A DNA stretch of 64,000 nucleotides from Onthomorpha sp937906975 (GTDB lineage Bacteria > Bacteroidota > Bacteroidia > Bacteroidales > P3). Every line of letters starts with the position of its first letter. Positions within the stretch are counted from its first letter, which is position 1. The position numbers were made by a program, and so were the translations under genes. The notes under the pieces are model-generated. The model was not told the DNA's origin and made no database searches. It saw nothing but the letters and a program-made list of their open reading frames with translations. The stretch lies in contig JAZLDH010000012.1 in the NCBI GenBank assembly GCA_045614605.1, positions 124,001-188,000 of the forward strand, in the 5' to 3' direction. Below are positions 53,833-61,480 of this stretch, in pieces.

Positions 53833-55392
53833 TTATAATGGAATATTAGAATGTTTTTTCATTGGATTAGTTACGCGTTTTGTTTGTAACGATTGGAAAG
53901 CACGGATTACTCTGAATCGAGTATTTCTTGGCTCAATCACATCGTCAATATAACCATACGAAGCTGCTTTGTATGGATTTGCAAATGCGTTATTGTATTC
54001 GTTTTCTTTATCTGCAATAAATTTAGCCTTTTCTTCTGGATCTGTTATTGCTGACATTTCTTTTCCATACAATACTTCGACCGCTCCTTTTGCACCCATA
54101 ACCGCAATTTGTGCAGTTGGCCATGCGTAGTTAAAGTCTCCTCTTAATTGTTTTGAAGACATAACGTCGTGTGCTCCACCGTATGATTTACGTAATGTAA
54201 CTGTAACTTTTGGAACTGTTGCTTCTCCGTATGCAAACATAAGTTTTGCTCCGTGAGTGATAATTCCACCATATTCTTGTACTCTTCCTGGCAAGAATCC
54301 TGGTACATCAACAAGTGTAAGGATAGGAATATTGAAACAGTCGCAGAAACGAACAAAACGAGCTGCCTTTCTTGATGCTTCAATGTCTAACACACCTGCA
54401 GAAACGTTAGGTTGGTTAGCTATAACTCCTACAGATGCTCCACCCATACGGCAGAATCCTACAATAATGTTACGTGCGTAACGTTCGTGTACTTGAAGGA
54501 ATTTACCATCATCAACGATTGCTGTAATAACTTCCATCATATCGTAAGGAAGGTTTGGATTGTCAGGGATAATGCTATTCAATCTATCTTCCAATCTATC
54601 AAATGGGTCGTTACATACAGTAGTTGGTGCTTCTTCTAAGTTATTACTTGGAATATATGATAATAATTCACGAATAGTTGCTATACCTTCTTCTTCAGTT
54701 GGTGCTAAGAAGTGAGAAACTCCTGATTTAGTTGAGTGGATTTCTGCTCCTCCTAAATCTTCTGTTGTAATATCTTCACCCGTAACAGTTTTAACAACTT
54801 TTGGTCCTGTAACAAACATATAAGATGTTTGATCAGACATAAGGATAAAGTCGGTTAAGGCTGGTGAATACACAGCTCCTCCTGCACAAGGTCCAAAAAT
54901 AGCTGAGATTTGTGGAACAACTCCTGATGCCAAGATGTTTCTTTCAAATATTTCTGCATATCCTGCCAAAGAGTTTACACCTTCTTGAATACGAGCTCCA
55001 CCTGAGTCATTCAATCCAATAACTGGTGCTCCTACTGTCATAGCTTTATCCATTACTTTGCAGATTTTTTCTGCCATCATTTCAGATAATGCTCCTCCAA
55101 ATACAGTAAAATCTTGAGCAAAAACGAAAACTAATCTTCCGTTAATTGTTCCTTGTCCTGTAACTACACCATCAGAAAGAAATTTAGTGTCTGCCATTCC
55201 GAACTCAGCACATCTGTGAGTTACGAACATGTCAAATTCTTCGAAACTATCCTTATCTAATAATAGTTCTATTCTTTCTCTTGCAGTTAATTTACCTTTT
55301 GCATGTTGAGAGTCTATTCTCTTGATTCCACCTCCCAACTTTGCCTTTTCTCTGTTGTCAAGCAATTGCTTGATCTTTTCTTCAAAAGCCAT
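53833..55392 (-). CDS. mmdA: methylmalonyl-CoA decarboxylase carboxyltransferase (alpha) subunit
   Basis: A 519-residue acyl-CoA carboxyltransferase. It moves the carboxyl group from methylmalonyl-CoA to biotin, giving propionyl-CoA. Motifs include GGIKRIDSQHAKGKLTARER at the start, the acyl-CoA oxyanion loop NDSGGARIQEGVNSLAGYAE near residue 125, GPCAGGAVYSPALTDF, and the second crotonase-fold half with DVPGFLPGRVQEYGGIITHG and GGAHDVMSSK. The same fold serves propionyl-CoA carboxylase; the sodium-pump partners and the adjacent epimerase favour decarboxylation. Confidence 0.95.
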   Translation of the reverse strand: MAFEEKIKQLLDNREKAKLGGGIKRIDSQHAKGKLTARERIELLLDKDSFEEFDMFVTHRCAEFGMADTKFLSDGVVTGQGTINGRLVFVFAQDFTVFGGALSEMMAEKICKVMDKAMTVGAPVIGLNDSGGARIQEGVNSLAGYAEIFERNILASGVVPQISAIFGPCAGGAVYSPALTDFILMSDQTSYMFVTGPKVVKTVTGEDITTEDLGGAEIHSTKSGVSHFLAPTEEEGIATIRELLSYIPSNNLEEAPTTVCNDPFDRLEDRLNSIIPDNPNLPYDMMEVITAIVDDGKFLQVHERYARNIIVGFCRMGGASVGVIANQPNVSAGVLDIEASRKAARFVRFCDCFNIPILTLVDVPGFLPGRVQEYGGIITHGAKLMFAYGEATVPKVTVTLRKSYGGAHDVMSSKQLRGDFNYAWPTAQIAVMGAKGAVEVLYGKEMSAITDPEEKAKFIADKENEYNNAFANPYKAASYGYIDDVIEPRNTRFRVIRAFQSLQTKRVTNPMKKHSNIPL

Positions 55393-55424
55393 TACTTTAT
55401 GCTTAAAATATTATTATTTAAAAA

Positions 55425-55826
55425 TTATTTGCAGCAAAGTTCTGTTAAAACGCCCATTGTTGATTTTGGGTGTAAGAAACCTATGTTTAAGTTTTCTGCA
55501 CCTTTTCTTGCTTGTTTGTCAATCAACTTAACGCCATTTTCTTCTGCATCTTTCAAAGCTTGGTCAGTGTTTTCAACTGCGAAAGCAATGTGGTGTACTC
55601 CTTGACCTTTCTTTTCTATGAAAGAAGCTATTGTACTTTCAGGGCTTGTTGCTTCTAACAATTCTATTTTAACTTCTCCTACTTTAAAGAAAGCAGTTTT
55701 CACTTTTTGGTCTGCTACTTCTTCAATGTTGTAGCATTTTAATCCCATTACTCCTTCCCAATACTTGATAGCTTCTTCTAAATTTTCTACTGCTATCCCA
55801 ATGTGTTCAATATGTGTTGGTGTCAT
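55425..55826 (-). CDS. mce: methylmalonyl-CoA epimerase
   Basis: A 133-residue vicinal-oxygen-chelate enzyme. It interconverts (R)- and (S)-methylmalonyl-CoA, linking the B12-dependent mutase to the decarboxylase. His8 in THIEHIGIAVE, a mid-sequence Glu in KVGEVKIELLEA, the His in GVHHIAFAVE and the C-terminal Glu in MGVLTELCC fit the metal site. First gene of the operon, with its own promoter. Confidence 0.96.
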   Translation of the reverse strand: MTPTHIEHIGIAVENLEEAIKYWEGVMGLKCYNIEEVADQKVKTAFFKVGEVKIELLEATSPESTIASFIEKKGQGVHHIAFAVENTDQALKDAEENGVKLIDKQARKGAENLNIGFLHPKSTMGVLTELCCK

Positions 55827-55875
55827 AAAAATTTAATGTTTTGTTGTGTGTTTAAAAAATGTAAAAATAATTTTG

Positions 55876-55906
55876 CAAAATTACTGACTTTTTGATTACA
55901 AACAAA
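55876..55906 (-). promoter_or_regulatory. promoter of the mce-mmd-oad operon
   Basis: Minus strand TTTG (55903-55906), 19-bp spacer, TAATTTTG (55876-55883), giving a leader of about 45 nt. Confidence 0.85.
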
Positions 55907-55944
55907 AAAAAACTTACAATTTATTTGCAAGTTTTTTTCGTATT

Positions 55945-56040
55945 TTTAGAATTGAGTTTTTTTTTCTTAGGATTAGTAAATTTTTCCTTAGGATTAAAAA
56001 AATATTTCTTAGGAATTTTTTAATTTTTCTTAGGATTTTT
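55945..56040. repeat. 21-bp phased repeat array F overlapping the end of the DUF4837 gene
   Basis: CTTAG cores at 55966, 55987, 56008 and 56029, exactly 21 bp apart and all in one orientation, with a degenerate TTTAG in register at 55945. The last unit lies inside the DUF4837 coding region and encodes its last residues (KNPKKN). The stop codon (56020-56022) falls between units three and four. Confidence 0.87.
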
Positions 56041-57054
56041 TTCGTATTTTATTCCATAGGCAACCGATTCTAATTGCATTAGTTGATCTCTTTTTGATTG
56101 CTTTGGAGAATATACGAAACAATCTATCATAACAAACCTTTTTCCTTCATCATCTCTAAAACAATAATTGACAAATGGGCCTCCCATAAAATCATTGTAC
56201 AATCTCCATAATCCACGTGTTTCAATTGCAGTTATTTCATCTTCTCCTATTTGAACAGTGTCGCGAATAAATCCAAAACGTTCCTCAGTTCCCATGTAAG
56301 AACCGCGAGTTGGACCTGGAATATACTTCTTTGCTAAGGTATCTCTTAACGCTATTATATTTTCTTCTTTGAATTGTGATTCGTTCTTATAATCCATTGC
56401 GTAAATCATAATTCCCAAACTACAATCTTTTGGTTCTTTTCTTATCCAAACGAAATTATCTTCATTAACTGCAAGATAAAATTCTTCACTCAATGTTAAA
56501 TGAAATCCATATTTGCTTTTCAATTTACGAGTTATGTCAGTATTTTCAAGTTTCTTAAACGCTGCATCAACTCTTTTATGTTCGTTTGTATAGAATTGAC
56601 GTTTTATCAAATCAGAATACCTTGCCATTAAAGCAAAAAGGCTATCTCTGTTATCAACTGAAAACTCAAAATAAGCTTGTGGGTAAGATTTATAATCTAT
56701 TTGCTTTTTTAATTTATTTGGATTGCCAACTTTTATATCTATTATTATGATATTTCTATGTTTAGTAAACATTTCAGAATTGAAAAAGCCTGTTGGATTC
56801 ATTTGAACTACGTCAAAAAGTGGTTCAGGCTGAGGAAGCCATTCACAAGCCTTCATAAAATATTTCCCAACAGAGTCTTTTATTTCTCCTTTGTAAAGCT
56901 CATCAGGTACAACCACTATTGCTTCCAATGTTTTTCCACCAGAAGAAGGCAATCCCTTTGATTCAATATCTTGTTGCGAAGGTTCCTTAGAACAAGCCGC
57001 CATTATCAAAGAAAATACTACAACAAAAAGCCCAATAAATCTTTTACATTTCAT
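56020..57054 (-). CDS. DUF4837 family lipoprotein
   Basis: A 344-residue Bacteroidota protein. The type II signal peptide has a lipobox ending LIMAAC (Cys21), so it should be a lipoprotein. The body contains conserved GRSYMGTEER-like, LWRLYNDFMGGPFVNY and FVMIDCFVYSP segments typical of DUF4837. Function unknown. The last six residues are specified by a repeat-array unit. A -7-like element (TATTTTTG, 57083-57090, minus strand) lies upstream with a long 23-bp spacer to TTTG. Confidence 0.9.
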   Translation of the reverse strand: MKCKRFIGLFVVVFSLIMAACSKEPSQQDIESKGLPSSGGKTLEAIVVVPDELYKGEIKDSVGKYFMKACEWLPQPEPLFDVVQMNPTGFFNSEMFTKHRNIIIIDIKVGNPNKLKKQIDYKSYPQAYFEFSVDNRDSLFALMARYSDLIKRQFYTNEHKRVDAAFKKLENTDITRKLKSKYGFHLTLSEEFYLAVNEDNFVWIRKEPKDCSLGIMIYAMDYKNESQFKEENIIALRDTLAKKYIPGPTRGSYMGTEERFGFIRDTVQIGEDEITAIETRGLWRLYNDFMGGPFVNYCFRDDEGKRFVMIDCFVYSPKQSKRDQLMQLESVAYGIKYEKNPKKN

Positions 57055-57117
57055 ATATTTACACGATTTAAATTTTGAGTTGCAAAAATAAGAATTTATT
57101 TTAGAAAGACTAACAAA

Positions 57118-57148
57118 TTTGTACTATAAACATATTTTCGTAACTTTG
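57118..57148 (+). promoter_or_regulatory. prfA promoter
   Basis: TTTG (57118-57121), 19-bp spacer, TAACTTTG (57141-57148), 20 bp before the ATG. The -33 box is part of a CAAATTTG palindrome that also provides a TTTG for the divergent lipoprotein gene. Confidence 0.85.
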
Positions 57149-57168
57149 CACCTTAAAAATCGATTTTT

Positions 57169-58239
57169 ATGTTAGAGAAATTAGAAGCCATAAACGAGAA
57201 ATTCCTTGAAATAGAAAATCAAATGAATGATCCAGAAGTAATGAACGATATGAAGCATTACGTTAAACTAAGCAAGGATTACAAAGATTTGCAACCAATT
57301 ATTGCTGCATACAAGGAATATAAAAACGTATTAGAGAATATAGACAACGCGAAATTCGTATTAAATAACGAAAAAGACGAAGAATTTAGAGATTTAGCAA
57401 AAGAAGAATTAAACGAATTAACTACAAAGAAAGACACAATGGAAGACGAAATTCGTTTAATGCTTATTCCTTCCGACCCACAAGATGGAAAAAATGCCAT
57501 TTTTGAAATTAGAGCAGGTACAGGTGGTGATGAAGCAAGTATATTTGCGGGCGACCTTTATAGAATGTACACAAAATTCTTTGAAAAGAAAGGTTGGAAA
57601 GTTGAAGTAGTGGATTTCACAGAAGGAACCGTAGGAGGATACAAAGAAGTTGTGCTTAACGTATCGGGAGAAGGCGTTTACGGACAAATGAAGTATGAAT
57701 CAGGAGTTCATCGCGTGCAAAGAGTTCCACAAACCGAAACACAAGGAAGAGTACACACATCTGCAGCATCAGTAGTTGTGCTTCCAGAAGCAGAAGAATT
57801 TGATGTAGAATTAAAAATGAGCGACATCAGAAAAGATACATTCTGTTCTTCAGGTCCAGGAGGGCAATCTGTAAACACAACTTACTCTGCAATTCGTTTA
57901 ACTCACATTCCAACAGGAATAGTTGTGTCATGCCAAGATCAAAAATCGCAAATTAAAAACTTCGATAAAGCATTAGTTGTATTGCGTTCTCGTTTATTTG
58001 AATTGGAATACAACAAATATCTTGAAGAAATCTCATCTAAGAGAAAAACAATGGTATCTACCGGCGACCGTTCTGCGAAAATCAGAACTTATAACTATCC
58101 TCAGTCGAGAGTTACCGACCATAGAATTAACTGGACTATGTATAATCTTCCTGTATTTATGGACGGAGATATTCAAGACGTATTAGACGCACTTCAACTT
58201 GCAGAAAATGCAGAACGTCTAAAAGAAGCCGTAAGTTAA
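57169..58239 (+). CDS. prfA: peptide chain release factor 1
   Basis: Ends translation at UAA and UAG. The 356 residues match RF1 length. The stop-codon-reading PxT motif is Pro187-Gln188-Thr189 (RVPQTETQGRVHTSA) and the catalytic GGQ is at 231-233 in SSGPGGQSVN, in the spacing of RF1 rather than RF2. No frameshift signal is present (that is an RF2 feature). Confidence 0.98.
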   Translation: MLEKLEAINEKFLEIENQMNDPEVMNDMKHYVKLSKDYKDLQPIIAAYKEYKNVLENIDNAKFVLNNEKDEEFRDLAKEELNELTTKKDTMEDEIRLMLIPSDPQDGKNAIFEIRAGTGGDEASIFAGDLYRMYTKFFEKKGWKVEVVDFTEGTVGGYKEVVLNVSGEGVYGQMKYESGVHRVQRVPQTETQGRVHTSAASVVVLPEAEEFDVELKMSDIRKDTFCSSGPGGQSVNTTYSAIRLTHIPTGIVVSCQDQKSQIKNFDKALVVLRSRLFELEYNKYLEEISSKRKTMVSTGDRSAKIRTYNYPQSRVTDHRINWTMYNLPVFMDGDIQDVLDALQLAENAERLKEAVS

Positions 58240-58265
58240 TAAAAAACTTATAAATCATAATAATA

Positions 58266-58344
58266 AAGAAGAATCTGTCGTTCTTTAGTTTGTAAAAATA
58301 AATATAACACAAAATGATAAAACACAGATTCTTCTTATTTTTTT
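58266..58344 (+). promoter_or_regulatory. inverted repeat spanning the porZ start, followed by a T run
   Basis: AAGAAGAATCTGT (58266-58278) and its exact complement (58324-58336) enclose the porZ start codon at 58314 in a 45-nt loop. ATTTTTTTT follows immediately, as in an intrinsic terminator. It could be the prfA terminator, a porZ attenuator or a translation switch. Confidence 0.5.
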
Positions 58345-60662
58345 TGCTTTTTATAAGCACTCTTTCCTTAAATGCGCAATATAGTAATTCGATATTAGGT
58401 CAATGGAGAGACCATTTATCATATTATTCCACAAGTTCGGTAAACAAAACTGACAATAAAATTTTAGTAGGTTCAGAATCCTCTCTTTTTTACTACAATC
58501 CCGTAACAAACGAATGTGAAAGATTTTCAAAAGTCAATGGACTCTCAGATGCAGGCGTAATATTAACCGCATACGACCTTGAAACAAAAACCACAATCGT
58601 TACCTACGAAAATTCAAACATTGACATAGTCCAAGAAGGCAAAGTATATAACATCTCAGACATTAGAATTAGAAGCATAGAAGGTAGCAAAGAAATCAAT
58701 TCCATATATTTCAATGATGCAAAAGCCTACCTTTCTTGCGGATTCGGCATAGTTGTATTAGACCTTGTTAGAAACGAAATCTACGACACTTACTATGTTG
58801 GAGAAAACAGTTCAAAAATCAAAGTAAATGCCGTAAGCATAAACGACACATCAATATTTGCCGCAACAGTAAACGGACTTCTTTACGCACCTAAAAACAG
58901 CAATGCACTCGCAGCAAGTCAAACCTGGCAAAAACTCCCAAACATTGCAAACAAAGGCGTAAACAACATAGAAATACTTAACATTCTTTCCTTGGGCAAC
59001 GGAAAACTTTTAATAAACCTTCCAATAGAAAACTCAACTTGGAGCGATACCTACACCTTTGACGGAGAAAATTGGGAAACTATCTTTGAAAACGAATACA
59101 TCAAAAGCCTTAGATTATCAGAAGGCAGACTTATAAAAATAGCATATAGAAGTCTTAATATATATGATGTAAATAATTTGACAAACGGCGGAGAAATCCA
59201 TCACATAAGCGATGAATGGAATCCTGTCCCTGGCATTAATTTAGACATAAACGATGCAATAACAGATGGAAACGACCTTTGGCTCGCACATGAAACGAAG
59301 GGATTAATCCGAATACAAAATTACAGAAACGGAACTCATCAAAAAAGCGAACATTTCCCAGATGGACCAAAAAGCAATCACATCTACACAATCACAGCCT
59401 CAGAAGACGGGAAAATATACATAGCACCAGGAGGGAAAACCATACAAAACGCACCACACGGCTTAGCCTCCGACATTTATACCTTTGACGGCTGGTGGTG
59501 GCAATCGCTTTCAGAAGTAGATGGACAAGACACCATAAAAGATTTGCTTAATGTGAGCATAGACCCTAATGACCCTACACATTTAATGGCATCTTCTTGG
59601 TGGAATGGCGTGATAGAAATAAAAGACAACAAAATAGTAAAAGTTTACAACCACGAAAACACTGACAGTGTCATACAAAGACACCCTTATTGTTACAGAA
59701 TAGCCTCAGTTCAATATGACGCATCGGGCAATCTCTTAGTAGCAAATTCACTTGTCGAAAAAGGGCTATGTTTTTTAAACTATCACAACGAATGGGGTGG
59801 CTTTGAAACATATTCTTTCGTTGGAGAAAACGAAATATTAGGCATGTGCTTAGACCGTTTCTATCATTACAAATTCCTATGGGCAAGCAACAATATGATT
59901 CTTGTAATGAACAACAATGGAGACAAGATTTTGCTAAATCCAAACCACGGAGCCTTAGATGAAAGCACAAAAGTAAATTGCGTAGTTCAAGACATGGACG
60001 GAGAAATGTGGATAGGAACAGACAAAGGCATAAAAGTAGCATACGGAATAGAGAACATATTTGAAACAAATGATGGATTTCACTCCAACACCGAATGCAA
60101 CAATATCATTTACCAAGAAAACGGAATTGCACAATACCTTTTAAACTTTGAAAACGTTACCTGCATAATGATAGATGGAGGAAACAGAAAATGGGTTGGC
60201 ACAGAAAGAAACGGAATCTATGTACTTTCAGCAACAGGAGGAGAACAAATCTATCATTTCACAGCAGAAAACAGCCCGTTGATTTCAAACAGAATCATAT
60301 CTATGGCACAAAACGAGCTAACAGGAGAAGTATTTATAGGAACCGACAGAGGAGTAATCTCATACAAAGCAGAATCAGTAAAAGGAGCAGAAGAATCGGG
60401 CAAACTCACAGCCTATCCAAATCCACTTCGTCCTCACCACAGCGGAACCATAGCAATCAAAGGATTTGTTAGCGACTCAGATGTTAGAATCACAGACATA
60501 TCGGGCAATAGCGTAGCACACCTCAAATCAATCGGAGGACAAGCCGTTTGGGACGGTAAAAACTTCAATGGAGAAGACGTAGCCTCAGGAGTATATCTAA
60601 TATTCTCCTCAGCAGAAGAAGGAAACCAAACAGCAAGCGGTAAAGTACTTATCATAAGATAA
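58314..60662 (+). CDS. porZ: PorZ-like T9SS component (two-propeller protein with type A C-terminal domain)
   Basis: A 782-residue secreted protein. A signal peptide (1-22, ending LNAQ) is followed by the PorZ opening LGQWRDHLSYYS, beta-propeller repeats of the two-component-regulator type (ILVGSESSLFYYNP, GEMWIGTDKGIKVAY, GEVFIGTDRGVISY) and a C-terminal sorting domain (AYPNPLRP ... SGVYLIFS). In Porphyromonas, PorZ belongs to the surface attachment complex with PorU, PorV and PorQ and helps link A-LPS to cargo. A housekeeping T9SS role fits the several cargo genes here. recO follows 4 bp after the stop. Confidence 0.9.
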   Translation: MIKHRFFLFFLLFISTLSLNAQYSNSILGQWRDHLSYYSTSSVNKTDNKILVGSESSLFYYNPVTNECERFSKVNGLSDAGVILTAYDLETKTTIVTYENSNIDIVQEGKVYNISDIRIRSIEGSKEINSIYFNDAKAYLSCGFGIVVLDLVRNEIYDTYYVGENSSKIKVNAVSINDTSIFAATVNGLLYAPKNSNALAASQTWQKLPNIANKGVNNIEILNILSLGNGKLLINLPIENSTWSDTYTFDGENWETIFENEYIKSLRLSEGRLIKIAYRSLNIYDVNNLTNGGEIHHISDEWNPVPGINLDINDAITDGNDLWLAHETKGLIRIQNYRNGTHQKSEHFPDGPKSNHIYTITASEDGKIYIAPGGKTIQNAPHGLASDIYTFDGWWWQSLSEVDGQDTIKDLLNVSIDPNDPTHLMASSWWNGVIEIKDNKIVKVYNHENTDSVIQRHPYCYRIASVQYDASGNLLVANSLVEKGLCFLNYHNEWGGFETYSFVGENEILGMCLDRFYHYKFLWASNNMILVMNNNGDKILLNPNHGALDESTKVNCVVQDMDGEMWIGTDKGIKVAYGIENIFETNDGFHSNTECNNIIYQENGIAQYLLNFENVTCIMIDGGNRKWVGTERNGIYVLSATGGEQIYHFTAENSPLISNRIISMAQNELTGEVFIGTDRGVISYKAESVKGAEESGKLTAYPNPLRPHHSGTIAIKGFVSDSDVRITDISGNSVAHLKSIGGQAVWDGKNFNGEDVASGVYLIFSSAEEGNQTASGKVLIIR

Positions 60663-60666
60663 AGCG

Positions 60667-61389
60667 ATGCCCTCTTATAACGGAAAAGCCATAGTCCTTA
60701 GTTCGATTCCCTATTCAGAATCAAGCCTAATCTGTAAACTATACACAGAAGAATTTGGCTTAAAGAGCTATATTGTTCGCTCAGCCAAGAAAAAAAACTC
60801 ACCAACTCCAAGCTCACACTTTCAATCCTTAAACATAATAGAATTTGAAGCCTACAATGGATTAAAATCCAAATTAGACACAATCAAAACCTCATCATTA
60901 ATTTTAGAAAACCAAAACCTAAAATTCAGCATCATAAAAAACTCTCTCACCTTCTTTGTTGCCGAAGTGATACACCTTTCACTCAAAGAGGCAAATCCAA
61001 ACAAAGAATTATTCGACTACCTATTTAGCCAAATACACCTTTTAAAAAATTCACAAGACGAAGACCTTGCAGAATTTCATCTTTACTTTATGATTCAATT
61101 TGCTGAACATTTAGGCTTAGCACCTATGGATAACTACAGTGAAGAAGAGAAATATTTTGACCCAATAGCAGGAAAATTCACCGACAAAACAGAAACGCAA
61201 AACTTCAATAAAGAAACCTCTTTTGTCTTGCATAGATTTATCTCTCAAAAAGAGAATACAACAAGCAAAATATGCAAAAACAAAATTGAACGAAACATAA
61301 TCTTAGAGGCTTTAATAATTTTTTACAGCATTCATATAACTAATAATCAGCAAATAAAGTCTCACAAAATCCTTAGCACAATATTGTAA
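60667..61389 (+). CDS. recO: DNA repair protein RecO
   Basis: A 240-residue RecFOR-pathway protein that anneals ssDNA and loads RecA. The N-terminal OB fold opens NGKAIVLSSIPYSESSLICK, and the helical C-terminal domain contains LYFMIQFAEHLGLAP. The zinc cysteines found in some RecO proteins are absent. Coupled to porZ (4-bp gap). Confidence 0.92.
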   Translation: MPSYNGKAIVLSSIPYSESSLICKLYTEEFGLKSYIVRSAKKKNSPTPSSHFQSLNIIEFEAYNGLKSKLDTIKTSSLILENQNLKFSIIKNSLTFFVAEVIHLSLKEANPNKELFDYLFSQIHLLKNSQDEDLAEFHLYFMIQFAEHLGLAPMDNYSEEEKYFDPIAGKFTDKTETQNFNKETSFVLHRFISQKENTTSKICKNKIERNIILEALIIFYSIHITNNQQIKSHKILSTIL

Positions 61390-61392
61390 AAA

Positions 61393-61470
61393 AATCTCTT
61401 AGCTTTAGAAAATTATTCCTAAGAAATATTATTTTTTTTCTTTGAAAAAATTTTCTAAAGCTAAGAGAAA
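61393..61470. repeat. 21-bp phased repeat array G with outer palindrome
   Basis: Cores at 61398 (CTTAG), 61419 (CTAAG), 61440 (CTTTG) and 61461 (CTAAG), exactly 21 bp apart. Units one and four (CTCTTAGCTTTAGAAAAT and its complement) form an 18-bp stem around the middle two. It separates the converging recO and T9SS cargo genes. Confidence 0.85.
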
Positions 61471-61480
61471 ATTTTTGATG

